From assembly GCA_963797635.1 (NCBI GenBank), contig CAWCPZ010000011.1, forward strand, positions 186,001 to 250,000: DNA of 64,000 nt, read 5' to 3'. Below are positions 9,813 to 19,321 of this stretch, one piece after another. Each line of letters begins with the position of its first letter. The stretch's first letter is position 1. The stretch is from JAOUEA01 sp963797635. Its GTDB lineage: Bacteria; Actinomycetota; UBA4738; HRBIN12. Position numbers and translations under genes: made by a program. The notes under the pieces were generated by a model, which made no database searches, was not told the DNA's origin, and saw only the letters and a program-made list of their open reading frames with translations.

Positions 9813-10591
9813 ATGGGCTTCCTCACCGACCTGGTGGACGACCTCCGCCGAGCGCTCGACCGCCAGCCGCTCGACGACGCGGCGCTGCTCGCACGCGCGC
9901 GATCGCGCCCGCCCGCCCGCGGGTTCGAGGAGGCGCTGCGGGCGCACACGCCGGCGGTCATCGCGGAGGTGAAGCGGGCCTCGCCGTCGGCCGGCGCGAT
10001 CGCGGAGGACGCCGACCCCATCCAGCAGGCGCAGGCCTACCGTGACGGCGGGGCCGCGGCGATCTCGGTCCTGACCGAACCCACGCACTTCCACGGCTCG
10101 CTCACCGACCTCGACGCCGTCCGGGCCGGCGTCGACATCCCGGTGCTGCGCAAGGACTTCCTGGTGATCCCCTCGCAGTTGATCGAGGCGCGCGCCCACG
10201 GCGCCGACGCCGCGCTGCTGATCACCTCGTGTCTCCGCGACGACGAGCTCGCCGCGATGCTGGCCACCGCCGCAGACCTGGACCTGGGGATCTTGCTGGA
10301 GACCCACTCGGACGAGGATCTCGATCGGGCGCTCGCCACCGATGCGCCGGTGATCGGCGTGAACGCACGAGACCTGGAGACCCTGGAGGTCGACCCCGGC
10401 CGTGCGAGGAGCCGGCTGGGCCGGATCCCTGCCGACCGGATCGCGGTGATGGAGAGCGGGATCGCCTCGCGGGCCGATGTCGAGGCCGCCGTGGCTGCCG
10501 GCGCGTCTGCCATCCTGGTGGGCGAGGCCCTGATGCGAGCGGGCGATCCGCGCGCCGCGGTGCGCGCGTTGACGGGAGAGGAGTCGATGAC

Positions 10592-10595
<4 letters not shown>
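9813..10595 (+). CDS. trpC: Indole-3-glycerol phosphate synthase
   Basis: Closes the pyrrole ring to make indole-3-glycerol phosphate, the fourth step of tryptophan synthesis. 260 residues, usual length. The catalytic set is complete: Glu52 and Lys54 in IAEVKRASPSAG, Lys114 in LRKDFL, Glu163 in LLETH, Asn184 in GVNARDL, Glu214 in MESGI; the phosphate site is ILVGEALM. ATG 9813 is 13 bp after the preceding stop. Its TGA overlaps the trpB ATG (ATGACATGA), so trpC-trpB-trpA are coupled. Confidence 0.96.
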
Positions 10596-11814
<1,219 letters not shown>

Positions 11815-11815
<1 letters not shown>

Positions 11816-12582
11816 TGGGAGCCCTCGAGAAGGCGCTGCGCGCCCGCAGGGAAGCGGGCGGCGGCGCGTTCGCCCCGTACGTGACCGGAGGGTTCCCCGG
11901 CGTGGACGCCGCGCTGCTGCGCGGGCTCCAGGATGCCGGCGCCGACACGATCGAGGTGGGGCTGCCGTTCTCCGATCCGGTGATGGACGGAGGCGTGATC
12001 CAGGAGGCGTCTCGCCGTTCGCTGGAGGCCGGTACGACCCCTTCGGATGTGCTGGCGCTGATCGAGGACGCCTCGCTCACGATCCCGATCGCGGTCATGA
12101 CGTACGTGAACCCGGTCCTGCGCATCGGGGCTGATGCGTTCTTCGATCGCGCGCGCGACGCCGGCGTCGACGGGATCATCGTGCCCGACGTGCCGGTCGA
12201 CGAGATCGACGAGCTGCGCGCATCGGCCGATGCCCGTGACATCGACACCGTGCTCTTGGCCGCACCGGGGACCGCTCCGGAGCGCCTGTCGCGGATCGCC
12301 TCGACGGCGCGCGGGTTCGTGTACTGCGTCGCGACCTACGGTGTGACCGGCGCGCGCGACTCGCTGTCGAGCACCGCCGAGGAGTTGGTGGCGGCGCTCC
12401 GTCCGATGACCGACCTGCCGCTGTTGGTCGGGGTCGGGATCGCCACCCCCGAGCACGCCGCCCAGGCCGTTCGGTTCGCCGACGGGGTGGCGGTGGGCAG
12501 CGCGCTGATGGCTCGTCTCCTCGAGGGCGACCGTGACGGCACCCTCGCCCTGGCCGCGGACTTCCGCCGAGCCTTGGACTGA
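11815..12582 (+). CDS. trpA: Tryptophan synthase alpha chain
   Basis: Cleaves indole-3-glycerol phosphate to indole for the beta chain. 255 residues. Catalytic Glu47 and Asp58 sit in TIEVGLPFSDPVMDGG; other family blocks are VMTYVNPVL, GIIVPDVPVDE, CVATYGVTGARDSL and VGVGIATPEHA. Intact and coupled to trpB. Only trpC, trpB and trpA are here; trpE and trpD must lie elsewhere. Confidence 0.96.
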
Positions 12583-12588
12583 GACGGC

Positions 12589-13897
12589 ATGCCGCACAAG
12601 GGCGTCTTGGCGGGTCGTGGTGGTGGTTGCCATCGTGGCGAGCCTGCCCGCCTGCTTCGGCGGCGACCCGAGTGAGCCCAGCGATCCGCCCGCCTCGACG
12701 GTGGCCGACCGGTTCGGCTCGCTGACGATCGCCCCCGGCGACCCCATCACGATCGGGACGCTGCTGACGCCCGCCGACGGGACGCCGTCGTGGGTGGGGC
12801 GCGACGCCGAGCGCGGCGTGCAACTGGCGGTCGACTTCCTCGACGGCACCCTCGACGGCGTGCCCGGGGAGTTCCTCGGTCACCCCGTTGAGGTGGTGGG
12901 TGCATCGGAGGGGTGCAGCGATGACGCCGCGAACGAGGACCAGCCCTTCGGCGCGGACACGGATGACCTGGTGGGGGTCATCGGTCCCGGCTGTGCGGCC
13001 TCGGTGCTCCAGGGCCCGGGCGTCGCCCTCGCGGACGACGGCATCGTGATGATCTCGCCCACCGCGACGGACGCGGCGCTCACCGGCCAGGGGCGACGGT
13101 CCCCGTTCTTCTTCCGGACCGCCTACGACGACCGGCTCGAAGGGGTCGCGGTGGCGGGGTTCGCGATCGACGAACTCGAGGCCGACCGGGCGGGCATCGC
13201 CTACGACGATGCGGACACCTCGGGGGCCGCCACCGCGTTCCGGACCGCGTTCGAGGAGGACGACGGCATCGTGTCGGCCTCGGGTTCGCTCGCCGACCCG
13301 GCGGTCTCACCCGAGCGCGTGATGCGTGCGCTCGGCGAGGTGGCACCCACGGTGGTCTACCTCGATGCCGCCGACCCGGTGTGCGCGCAGGCCGCTCGTC
13401 AGGCCGGGGTGGTGGACGGCCTCCAAGGCGTGCCACTGGTGGGAGGCAGCGGGTGCTTCGACCCGTCCTTCCTGCCGGCCGTGCGAGGCGGGGCCTACCT
13501 GGCGGGGCCCGATTCGACGATGCTGATGGCCGACGACTTCTACCGGATGGAGTTCTTGCCGGCGTACGAGGAGCAATTCGGCACCGCGCCGCCGGCGATG
13601 TTCCACACCCAGGCGTTCGACGCCACCATCATGCTGCTCGACGCCGTCGAACGGGTCGCAGAGCGCGATGAGGACGGCACCCTGACCGTTGGACGTGGCG
13701 ACCTGCGAGACGCCGTGGCCGCCACGAGCGGGGTCTCGGGCCTCTCGGGCACGATCACCTGCGGGGAGACCGGGGATTGCGCGCAAGAGGTGTCGATCGC
13801 GATCTACCGCGTCCCTGCGGTGCCGATCGACGGCGGGACCGCCGATCCCGAACCGGTCTACACCCAGACCGTCTCCCTGGACGACCTGTTGCCGTGA
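12589..13897 (+). CDS. Second LivK-type substrate-binding lipoprotein (frameshift at the signal peptide)
   Basis: Peripla_BP_6 receptor of about 435 residues. The mature part is intact: ITIGTLLTPADG, RGVQLAVDFLDGTLDG, VGVIGPGCAASVLQGPG, MISPTATDAALTG, FFRTAYDDRLEGVAVAGF, PPAMFHTQAFDATIML, SGLSGTITCGETGDC. The signal peptide reads RVVVVVAIVASLPAC in this frame but has no start codon there; ATG 12589 (MPHKGVLA) followed by a one-base deletion near 12612 restores a normal lipoprotein leader. It follows trpA by only 6 bp yet has no transport function in the trp pathway; no permease is next to it, so it may serve the livHMGF system upstream or a distant one. Confidence 0.8.
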
Positions 13898-13924
13898 GCG
13901 CCTGCGGCGCGTGCCGGTCAACGG

Positions 13925-13949
13925 GGTGCCGGGACAGAGGGGTCGAACC
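13925..13949 (-). repeat. Partial copy of the tRNA-Leu 3' end (possible attachment-site scar)
   Basis: GGTGCCGGGA, then CAGA, then GGGGTCGAACC; the tRNA-Leu at 14242-14325 has the same blocks with GAG in the middle (14240-14263). Same orientation as the tRNA, about 300 bp beyond its 3' end, and the match runs from the T-loop to the tRNA end and one base beyond. This is the part that integrases usually duplicate. The T-stem is not completed here, so it is not a tRNA gene. Confidence 0.45.
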
Positions 13950-13976
13950 ACGCGTGAGGACAAGGCGAAGCGGGAT

Positions 13977-14126
13977 ATGCTTGTCGTCGATGCGTTGGAT
14001 GAAGTCGCTCGGCGAGCAGATTCTGGGGTTGGCTTTCAACGCGACCCTTCCGACGATGATCCCGATGCCCCCAAGCACGACCCCTCGTACTACGAGAACC
14101 CGCACGGCGGCGGGGATGGGCGCTAA
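13977..14126 (+). CDS. Possible small acidic protein, 49 residues, unknown
   Basis: ATG 13977 to TAA 14126. It begins MLVVDALDEVARR and has a polar, Asp/Pro/His-rich tail with DPSDDDPDAPKHDPSYYENP. Codon use is less GC3-biased than the neighbours. No clear Shine-Dalgarno; TATGCT overlaps the start. It lies between the tRNA-Leu 3' end and the partial copy of that end, so it could be a remnant of an inserted element. The adjacent frame (from 13989) is also open, so this may be noise. The rest of 13898-14241 shows no other gene. Confidence 0.25.
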   Translation: MLVVDALDEVARRADSGVGFQRDPSDDDPDAPKHDPSYYENPHGGGDGR

Positions 14127-14241
14127 CCCCAGCGTTGGCTGTACGCCATCCCAAAGTCGCGAGCCGATGCCGTCATCCAGCCGTGTAGCTCTGCGCTCGC
14201 AGTCGACCGACTACAGCGTGAGCGACCGCAGGTCGAGGCGG

Positions 14242-14325
14242 TGCCGGGAGAGGGGGTCGAACCCTCACGAGCCGAAGCTCACGGGATTTTGAGTCCCGCG
14301 CGTCTGCCAGTTCCGCCATCCCGGC
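14242..14325 (-). tRNA. tRNA-Leu (anticodon CAA)
   Basis: 84-nt class II tRNA on the minus strand. Acceptor GCCGGGA pairs with TCCCGGC; anticodon stem CGGGA/TCCCG with loop CTCAAAA gives anticodon CAA, which reads UUG. A long variable arm (TGAGCTTCGGCTCG) fits leucine. T-arm GAGGG-TTCGACC-CCCTC. The discriminator is A; the following bases are CCG, so CCA is not encoded. Confidence 0.95.
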
Positions 14326-14369
14326 CGGAGCGTCCATAGAGTATCGGCCGCGGCAACGCACACGACATC

Positions 14370-15564
14370 ATGCGAACCCCTCACCGAACCCTCGCCCGAT
14401 CGATGGTCGCGGTGGTCGTGTTCGGCCTCGCGGCCTCGGCGTGTTGGTCCTCCGAACCGGACCGAGCGCGCCACGCCGCTGGTGCGGATCGCCTTCTTCC
14501 AGGACCTCTCGATCGGCGTCCCACGTGGATCTGGTTTCCCCGTCGTTCCTCGCCTTCGATCGGGCCGTCCACGACGGGATCGGCGGGCATGGACCTCGAC
14601 GTGCAGGTGGTGCAGTTCGACACCGGCGGCGACCCCGGCACGGCGAGCACGTTCGCCCGGCAGGTGGTCCTGGACCCCACGTTCGTCCTCGCCGTGCTGG
14701 CGCCGTTCTGGGAGGAGCCTGAGGACGTGGGCGAGACCCTGGCCAAGGGCGGAGTGCCGACCTTCAGCCTCTCGCCGGAGAGCGCTTCGATCTGGGCGAG
14801 CGGACCCGGCGGCGGCCTCGTAGCCCCTGAGGCTCCCGGGGCGCCCGAGGAGCTGTGGCGCCGGTTCGTGCCGGATCAGGGGCTCCAGGCGGAACGGCTC
14901 GCCGGCGATCATCGAGGACGCTGTGCCCGAGACCTCGGCCGGCCCCGCATGCCTGTTCGCCGAGGACACGGTGTACGCGCGGGAACTGCGGGACGCTGTC
15001 GAGGCCGATCTTCCCGTGCTGGTCCCGACCGAGTCGCCGGCCGCCGGTGACACGGACGCCGCCGTCGAGGCCGTCCGGGCCGGCTGTGCAGTCACCGTGT
15101 GGATCGGAAGCCCAGAGGGCGCGGACGCCCTCACCGGCGCCCTCGCGGACGCCGGCCTGGACCCCACGATCGACCTTGCCTCTGACGCCATGAAGACCGT
15201 CATGCCCATCCCGGGACCCGACGGGACCCCCATGGTCGGCGAGCTCACATGCCCGTGCCGGGACGTGAACCTGACCAACAGCGACGCCGCGCGGCGGTTC
15301 ATCAACGCCTACCAGTCCGCCACCGGCCTTGCGCCCGGCGTCTACGCCGCGGAGGCCTGGGACGCGGGGACGCTGACCGCGCAAGCCTTCCACGACGGCG
15401 TTCGCGACCGGCAGCAGATGCGCGACTACGTCGGCAGTCTGGACTCCTACGACGGCACCGGGGGACCGGTCCGATTCGATGAGGGCGGTGAACTCGTGGA
15501 TCCGCAGGTCGCGGTCTTCACCCCATCGGGCACCCGCTGGATCCCCTCGCCCGAGGCCGCCTGA
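14370..15564 (+). CDS. Third LivK-type substrate-binding lipoprotein (frame broken)
   Basis: MRTPHRTLARSMVAVVVFGLAASAC is a lipoprotein signal peptide (lipid Cys at residue 25). The rest resembles Peripla_BP_6: VRIAFFQDLSIG, VVQFDTGGDPGTASTFARQVVLD, FWEEPEDVGETLAKGGVPTFSLSP, PACLFAEDTVYARELRDAV, LTNSDAARRFINAYQSATG, YAAEAWDAGTLTAQAFHDGV. Indels near 14475, 14520, 14580, 14810 and 14900 move it between frames; the second half from 14923 is continuous to TGA 15564. No permease adjoins it. Ligand unknown. Confidence 0.75.
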
Positions 15565-15620
15565 AGCCGGAACGGCGCCGATTCTCGTAGTCCTACCGGG
15601 GGGTTGTGCACGATATCGCG

Positions 15621-15649
15621 TTGCCCGCACCATCCCCTCGGCCTATAGT
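15621..15649 (+). promoter_or_regulatory. Sigma-70-type promoter of the polar amino-acid transporter operon
   Basis: -35 TTGCCC at 15621-15626, 17-bp spacer, -10 TATAGT at 15644-15649. The start would be near 15656, giving a leader of about 43 nt that contains a strong Shine-Dalgarno (GGGAGGAGGC) before the ATG at 15699. Confidence 0.65.
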
Positions 15650-15698
15650 CCGGCCGTTGGACGGGGAACGCCCGCGTTCCCCCCTGGGAGGAGGCAGG

Positions 15699-16613
15699 AT
15701 GCGGAAGTTCAAGCTTCGTTCGTTCGTCGCGTTGCTGGCGGTGCTCGCCTTGACCGCTGCAGCGTGTGGAGGGGATGACGACGAACCGTCGGGTGACACC
15801 GGCAGCACCGGTGCCAGCGCGACGGGCGCATGCGCCACGGCAGACACGAGCGCGGGCGACCTGCTCGCGAAGATCTGCGAAGAGGGCGTCATCAGGGTTT
15901 CGACCGACCCGGCCTACCCGCCGCAGTCGTCGCTGAACCCGGAGACGAACGAGTACGAGGGGTTCGACATCGACGTTGCCACCGCGATCGCCGACAAGCT
16001 CGGCGTCGAGATCGAGTGGGAGACGCCGAAGTGGGAGGCCATCACCGCCGGCAACTGGCAGGACCGCTGGGACATGAGCGTGGGTTCGATGACGGTGACC
16101 GAGGAGCGGACCGAGGTCCTGGACTTCTCGCCCGCCTACTACTACACGCCGGCCTCGATCGCGGTGCAGGAAGACAGCGACGTCACCACGATCGACCAGC
16201 TCAACGGCCAGACGATCGGCGTGTGTGCAGGGTGCACCTACGACTTCTTCCTGCAGGGCACCTTGGACATCCCCGGGTACACGTTCGAGTCCCCGATCGA
16301 TGTTGACATCAAGGGTTACGACACCGACTCGACGGCGATCCAGGCCTTGGTGTCCGGCCAGGTCGATGGCACGATGTCGGCAACGCCCACGCTGGAGGCG
16401 GCCATCAAGAAGGGACAGCCGATCCGGCTCGTCGGCGACCCGCTCTTCTACGAGCCGCTTTCGGTCGCGTTCGACAAGGAGTCGGAACTGGACCAGGCTT
16501 CGTTGGTGGCAGCGGTGTCTGACATCGTCGACGAGATGCACGCCGACGGATCGCTCACCGACCTGTCGATGCAGTGGTACGACACCGACCTGACGGTCAG
16601 CAACGAGGCATAA
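15699..16613 (+). CDS. Polar amino-acid ABC transporter substrate-binding lipoprotein
   Basis: SBP_bac_3 receptor of 304 residues, intact. MRKFKLRSFVALLAVLALTAAAC is a lipoprotein signal; then GVIRVSTDPAYPPQSS, YEGFDIDVATAIADKLG, WDMSVGSMTVTEERTEVLDFSPAYYYTP and QLNGQTIGVCAGCTYDFFL are standard family blocks that line the ligand cleft. It is followed by its permease and ATPase genes. Amino acids such as Glu or Gln are usual ligands of the family; the exact one cannot be read from sequence. Confidence 0.9.
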   Translation: MRKFKLRSFVALLAVLALTAAACGGDDDEPSGDTGSTGASATGACATADTSAGDLLAKICEEGVIRVSTDPAYPPQSSLNPETNEYEGFDIDVATAIADKLGVEIEWETPKWEAITAGNWQDRWDMSVGSMTVTEERTEVLDFSPAYYYTPASIAVQEDSDVTTIDQLNGQTIGVCAGCTYDFFLQGTLDIPGYTFESPIDVDIKGYDTDSTAIQALVSGQVDGTMSATPTLEAAIKKGQPIRLVGDPLFYEPLSVAFDKESELDQASLVAAVSDIVDEMHADGSLTDLSMQWYDTDLTVSNEA

Positions 16614-16632
16614 ACCAGCGAACGGGGGACGC

Positions 16633-17629
16633 GTGGCGACGTACGAAGGGGGGGCCGGGGGAACCCGGCCCCCCGCCCAACGGCCGACCAACCGCATGGA
16701 GGGCATGGCCCAGGCCAGCGCCCGCGTTCCGTTCCGTCTGAAGGTCGCGATCGTTTGGGCCGTGATCTTCCTGCTCCTGGGGTTCCTCTTCAACGCGGCT
16801 GACTTCAATACGGAGTTCATGCGCGACCGCGCCGACTACGTGGTCAAGGGCCTCGTCTACACCCTCACGATCGCCTTCTTCGCGATCATCCTGGCGATCA
16901 TCCTGGCGTTGATCGGAGCGCTGGGGCGGCTGTCGCGGAATCCGATCGCCTACGGGGTCTCAGGGTTCTACACGTCGTTCTTCCGGGGGACACCCCTCAT
17001 CGTGCAACTGTTCCTGATCGCGTTCGCGCTCCCGATCGTCGTCGGCAACCTGGGCCTGCCGGAGTGGCTCGAAGACCTCCTCACGTTGGATTCGCTGGTG
17101 GCGGGGATCCTGGCGTTGGGGCTCAACTACGGCGCGTACATGACGGAGATCTTCCGCGCAGGCATCCAGTCGGTCAGCCACGGCCAGTCCGAGGCCGCGG
17201 AGGCGCTCGGCATGACCTACCGACAGAAGATGAAGCGCGTCGTGCTACCGCAGGCCTTCCGGGTGATCATCCCTCCGACCGGGAACGAGTTCATCGCGAT
17301 GATGAAGGACACGGCCCTGGTGAGCTTCATCGGGGCGACGGTCGGCCAAGAGGAGATCTTCCGGCGAGCGCAACTCGTGGGAACCCGAGACTTCCTGCCG
17401 CTGGAGGCCTATCTGCTCGCCGCCGGGATGTACTGGGCGTTGACGGCCATCTTCACGTTCTTCCAATCGCGACTGGAGCGCCGGATCGGCAAGGGGTACG
17501 TCCGGGGGGACACGGGCAAGAAGTCCAAGATCGTCAGCCACACCCGGTCAGGGCGGCGAAGGGGGAGCCGTGGCCGCCATCATCGACGAGCCGTCGGGTG
17601 GACCCGAACTCCCGGGACAGGGGCATTGA
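16633..17629 (+). CDS. Polar amino-acid ABC transporter permease (frameshift at the C-terminus)
   Basis: HisM/GlnP-type membrane permease. GTG start after GGGGGAC. Membrane spans at VAIVWAVIFLLLGFLF, GLVYTLTIAFFAIILAIILALIGAL and LVAGILALGLNYGAYMTEIFRAGI; the ATPase-contact loop is SHGQSEAAEALGMTYRQKMKRVVLPQAFRVIIPPTGNEFIAMMKDTALV. An extra C near 17550 shifts the frame; the corrected tail is GQGGEGGAVAAIIDEPSGG and ends at TGA 17627-17629, one base before the ATPase ATG. Uncorrected it would overlap the next gene. Confidence 0.88.
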
Positions 17630-17630
17630 G

Positions 17631-18399
17631 ATGACCTCGGGGAACGGGAACGCCGTCGTCAGGGTGGAGAACCTCCACAAGTCCTTCGGCAACCTCGAGG
17701 TGCTCAAAGGGATCGACATGGAGGTCGACCAGGGCGAGGTCGTGGTCATCTTCGGCAGGTCGGGGTCGGGGAAGAGCACGCTCCTTCGATGCGTGAACTT
17801 CCTGGAAGACCCCACCTCCGGCATGATCGAGGTCGCGGGGGTCCGACTCGAAGGCGGTCACCGCACGAAGGGCAAGCGCGAGCAGGTCCGTCAGCTGCGG
17901 ATCAAGGCGGGCATGGTCTTCCAGCAGTTCAACCTGTTCCCCAACATGACCGTGATCGAGCAACGTGATCGAGGGCCCCGTGACCGTCAAGGGGATCCCG
18001 GAGGCGCAGGCGAAGGCCCACGGGCTGGAGCTGCTCGCCAAGGTGGGGCTCTCCGACAAGGCCGACGAGTACCCGATCCGCCTCTCCGGCGGTCAGCAGC
18101 AGCGCGTGGCCATCGCCCGGGCGCTGGCCATGGAGCCCGAGGTCATGCTCTTCGACGAGCCCACCTCGGCGCTGGACCCCGAGCTGATCGGTGAGGTGCT
18201 GACGGTGATGAAGTCCCTCGCCATGGACATGCACATGACGATGATGGTGGTGACCCACGAGATGGGGTTCGCTCGCGAGGTCGCCAACCGGCTGTGCTTC
18301 TTCCACGAGGGCGTGATCCTGGAGCAGGGGACGCCCGACGAGCTCTTCAACCACACGCAGAACCCCGAGACGCGCCAGTTCCTCGAAGCGGTGCTCTAG
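17631..18399 (+). CDS. Polar amino-acid ABC transporter ATP-binding protein (one frameshift)
   Basis: GlnQ-type ATPase. VRVENLHKSFGNLEVLKGIDMEV; Walker A GRSGSGKST; Q-loop MVFQQFNLFPNMTVIE; an extra C near 17960 shifts the frame, then NVIEGPVTVKG; signature LSGGQQQRVAIARALA; Walker B VMLFDEPTSALDP; H-loop MVVTHEMGFAREVANR. Last gene of the three-gene operon; TAG at 18397-18399. Confidence 0.92.
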
Positions 18400-18505
18400 G
18401 GCGTCTCGATCGCTCCTGAGCCCTGGTGAGCCCCGCTGAGGACTCCAGCGTTCCTTCAGGGTGCCGGATCCGTCAACGAACCCTCGACCTGTGCTTTCGA
18501 CCGTC

Positions 18506-18675
18506 GGGTCGCAACGACCCCGGAAACAGATGACGGGCCGCGCCGCCCCTCGGGTTCGATCACGCCTTCCCCATACGCGATCGTTCCCTGTCGAGCGTCG
18601 CGGCCCGTCAAGCCGCGGTCCCGTGCGACCTCTTCCGGTCCGGTTTCCCGGTCCATCCGCGGTCTCGCGGGACCG
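18506..18675 (-). ncRNA. Candidate structured small RNA (no match to a known class recognised)
   Basis: Downstream of the minus-strand promoter at 18682-18710, transcription would begin near 18674-18679, at the base of a stem. Domain 1: an 8-bp stem (18668-18675 with 18616-18623), an inner 4-bp stem (18661-18664 with 18627-18630), a purine-rich internal loop and a CCGG stem capped by a GAAA tetraloop (18640-18651). Domain 2: a perfect 11-bp stem (18599-18609 with 18532-18542) enclosing further pairing, including an 8-bp hairpin with loop UAUGGGGAAGG. A 6-bp hairpin with loop CAA (18506-18520) follows. No convincing reading frame. I see none of the motifs of RNase P RNA, tmRNA or SRP RNA. All inferred from sequence. 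Confidence 0.45.
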
Positions 18676-18681
18676 GAGCGA

Positions 18682-18710
18682 ACGATAAACGCGAGGTTGA
18701 GACCTGTCAA
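18682..18710 (-). promoter_or_regulatory. Strong minus-strand promoter (TTGACA-17-TATCGT) in a gene-free region
   Basis: -35 TTGACA (18705-18710), 17-bp spacer, -10 TATCGT (18682-18687). The best -35 in the window. It points away from the cupredoxin gene into a region with no minus-strand gene, which is the main reason to propose a small RNA. Confidence 0.55.
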
Positions 18711-18808
18711 CTCCTCGACCGGAGCGCCGGGCGAACCGTTTCCCCTGAAGCAGCAGGTCAGGCCTGTTGCGCGGTGGCGGAGAAAAGAGTGACAGGTCTG
18801 CCCGGCGC
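18700..18808. repeat. Nested inverted repeats upstream of the candidate small-RNA promoter
   Basis: AGACCTGTCA (18700-18709, overlapping the -35) has a perfect inverted copy TGACAGGTCT at 18790-18799. GCGCCGGGC (18724-18732) has its inverted copy at 18800-18808. A 7-bp hairpin (one G-T pair) lies between, at 18750-18768. The two long pairs cross, so they could be a regulator's paired operators or alternative RNA folds. The remainder of 18400-18835 has no gene. Confidence 0.5.
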
Positions 18809-18810
18809 GA

Positions 18811-18828
18811 ACCCGGTCAGCCTCGGGT
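18811..18828 (-). terminator. Weak hairpin after the cupredoxin gene
   Basis: ACCCG and CGGGT separated by 8 nt, 8 bases beyond the stop of the cupredoxin gene. No U-tract; a possible terminator only. Confidence 0.25.
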
Positions 18829-18835
18829 CGGCGGA

Positions 18836-19267
18836 CTACTCCACCGTGAGGTCGGCGTGCATGCCCTGGCCGTAGTGCCCGGGCAGGTTGCACACGACCG
18901 CGTACGTCCCAGCCGGCAGGTTCACGGTGAGGTTGGCACCGGTGCCGGGGGCGATGTCCTCGACCTCGTCCACGATCTCCCCGTCACCGAAGTCGGCGAC
19001 GTCGTCGGTGACCTCGAAGTCCCCGGCCGGGGTGTCGGTCTTCACGATCTCGAACTCGTGGATCTCGGCGCCCTGGTTCGAGGCGTCGAACGTCACCTCG
19101 CCGGCCGGGATCGTCGCCGGGTCCAGCGTGACGGTGAAGTCCTGGAGGGTCACGCCGACGGTGTCGTCGGCCGCGGGGTCTGCGTCATCGCCGCTGCAGG
19201 CGCCTGCGGCGACCATGAGCGCGACGGCTCCAAGTGCGATGAGGGTGGTCCGGCGGCCGAGCGACAT
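18836..19267 (-). CDS. Cupredoxin-like lipoprotein
   Basis: 143 residues. The signal peptide ends AAGAC (lipid Cys24). The mature domain is a single cupredoxin fold with a full type-1 copper set: His70 in EIHEFEI and Cys126-x4-His131-x4-Met136 in VVCNLPGHYGQGMH. AAGGAGGGG precedes the ATG. It lies 54 bp downstream of efeU in the same direction, so it probably works with the permease at the outer face of the membrane, perhaps as the oxidising partner that EfeO/EfeB supply elsewhere. That role is inference. Confidence 0.85.
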   Translation of the reverse strand: MSLGRRTTLIALGAVALMVAAGACSGDDADPAADDTVGVTLQDFTVTLDPATIPAGEVTFDASNQGAEIHEFEIVKTDTPAGDFEVTDDVADFGDGEIVDEVEDIAPGTGANLTVNLPAGTYAVVCNLPGHYGQGMHADLTVE

Positions 19268-19321
19268 GAACCCCTCCTTGAGGTCGTGGGCAGATGGTCT
19301 GGGAGGCCGGGACGATGGCCC

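Noticed and set aside
13777..14292. Longer plus-strand protein running through the tRNA-Leu region
   Set aside because: It overlaps both the end of the receptor gene and the tRNA, and its composition is Arg/Ser-rich noise.
18506..18675. Riboswitch, SRP RNA, RNase P RNA or tmRNA
   Set aside because: No gene lies downstream in the transcription direction for a riboswitch; the SRP GGAAG..AGCAG loop, the RNase P GAGGAAAGTC core and a tmRNA tag or tRNA-like end are not seen.
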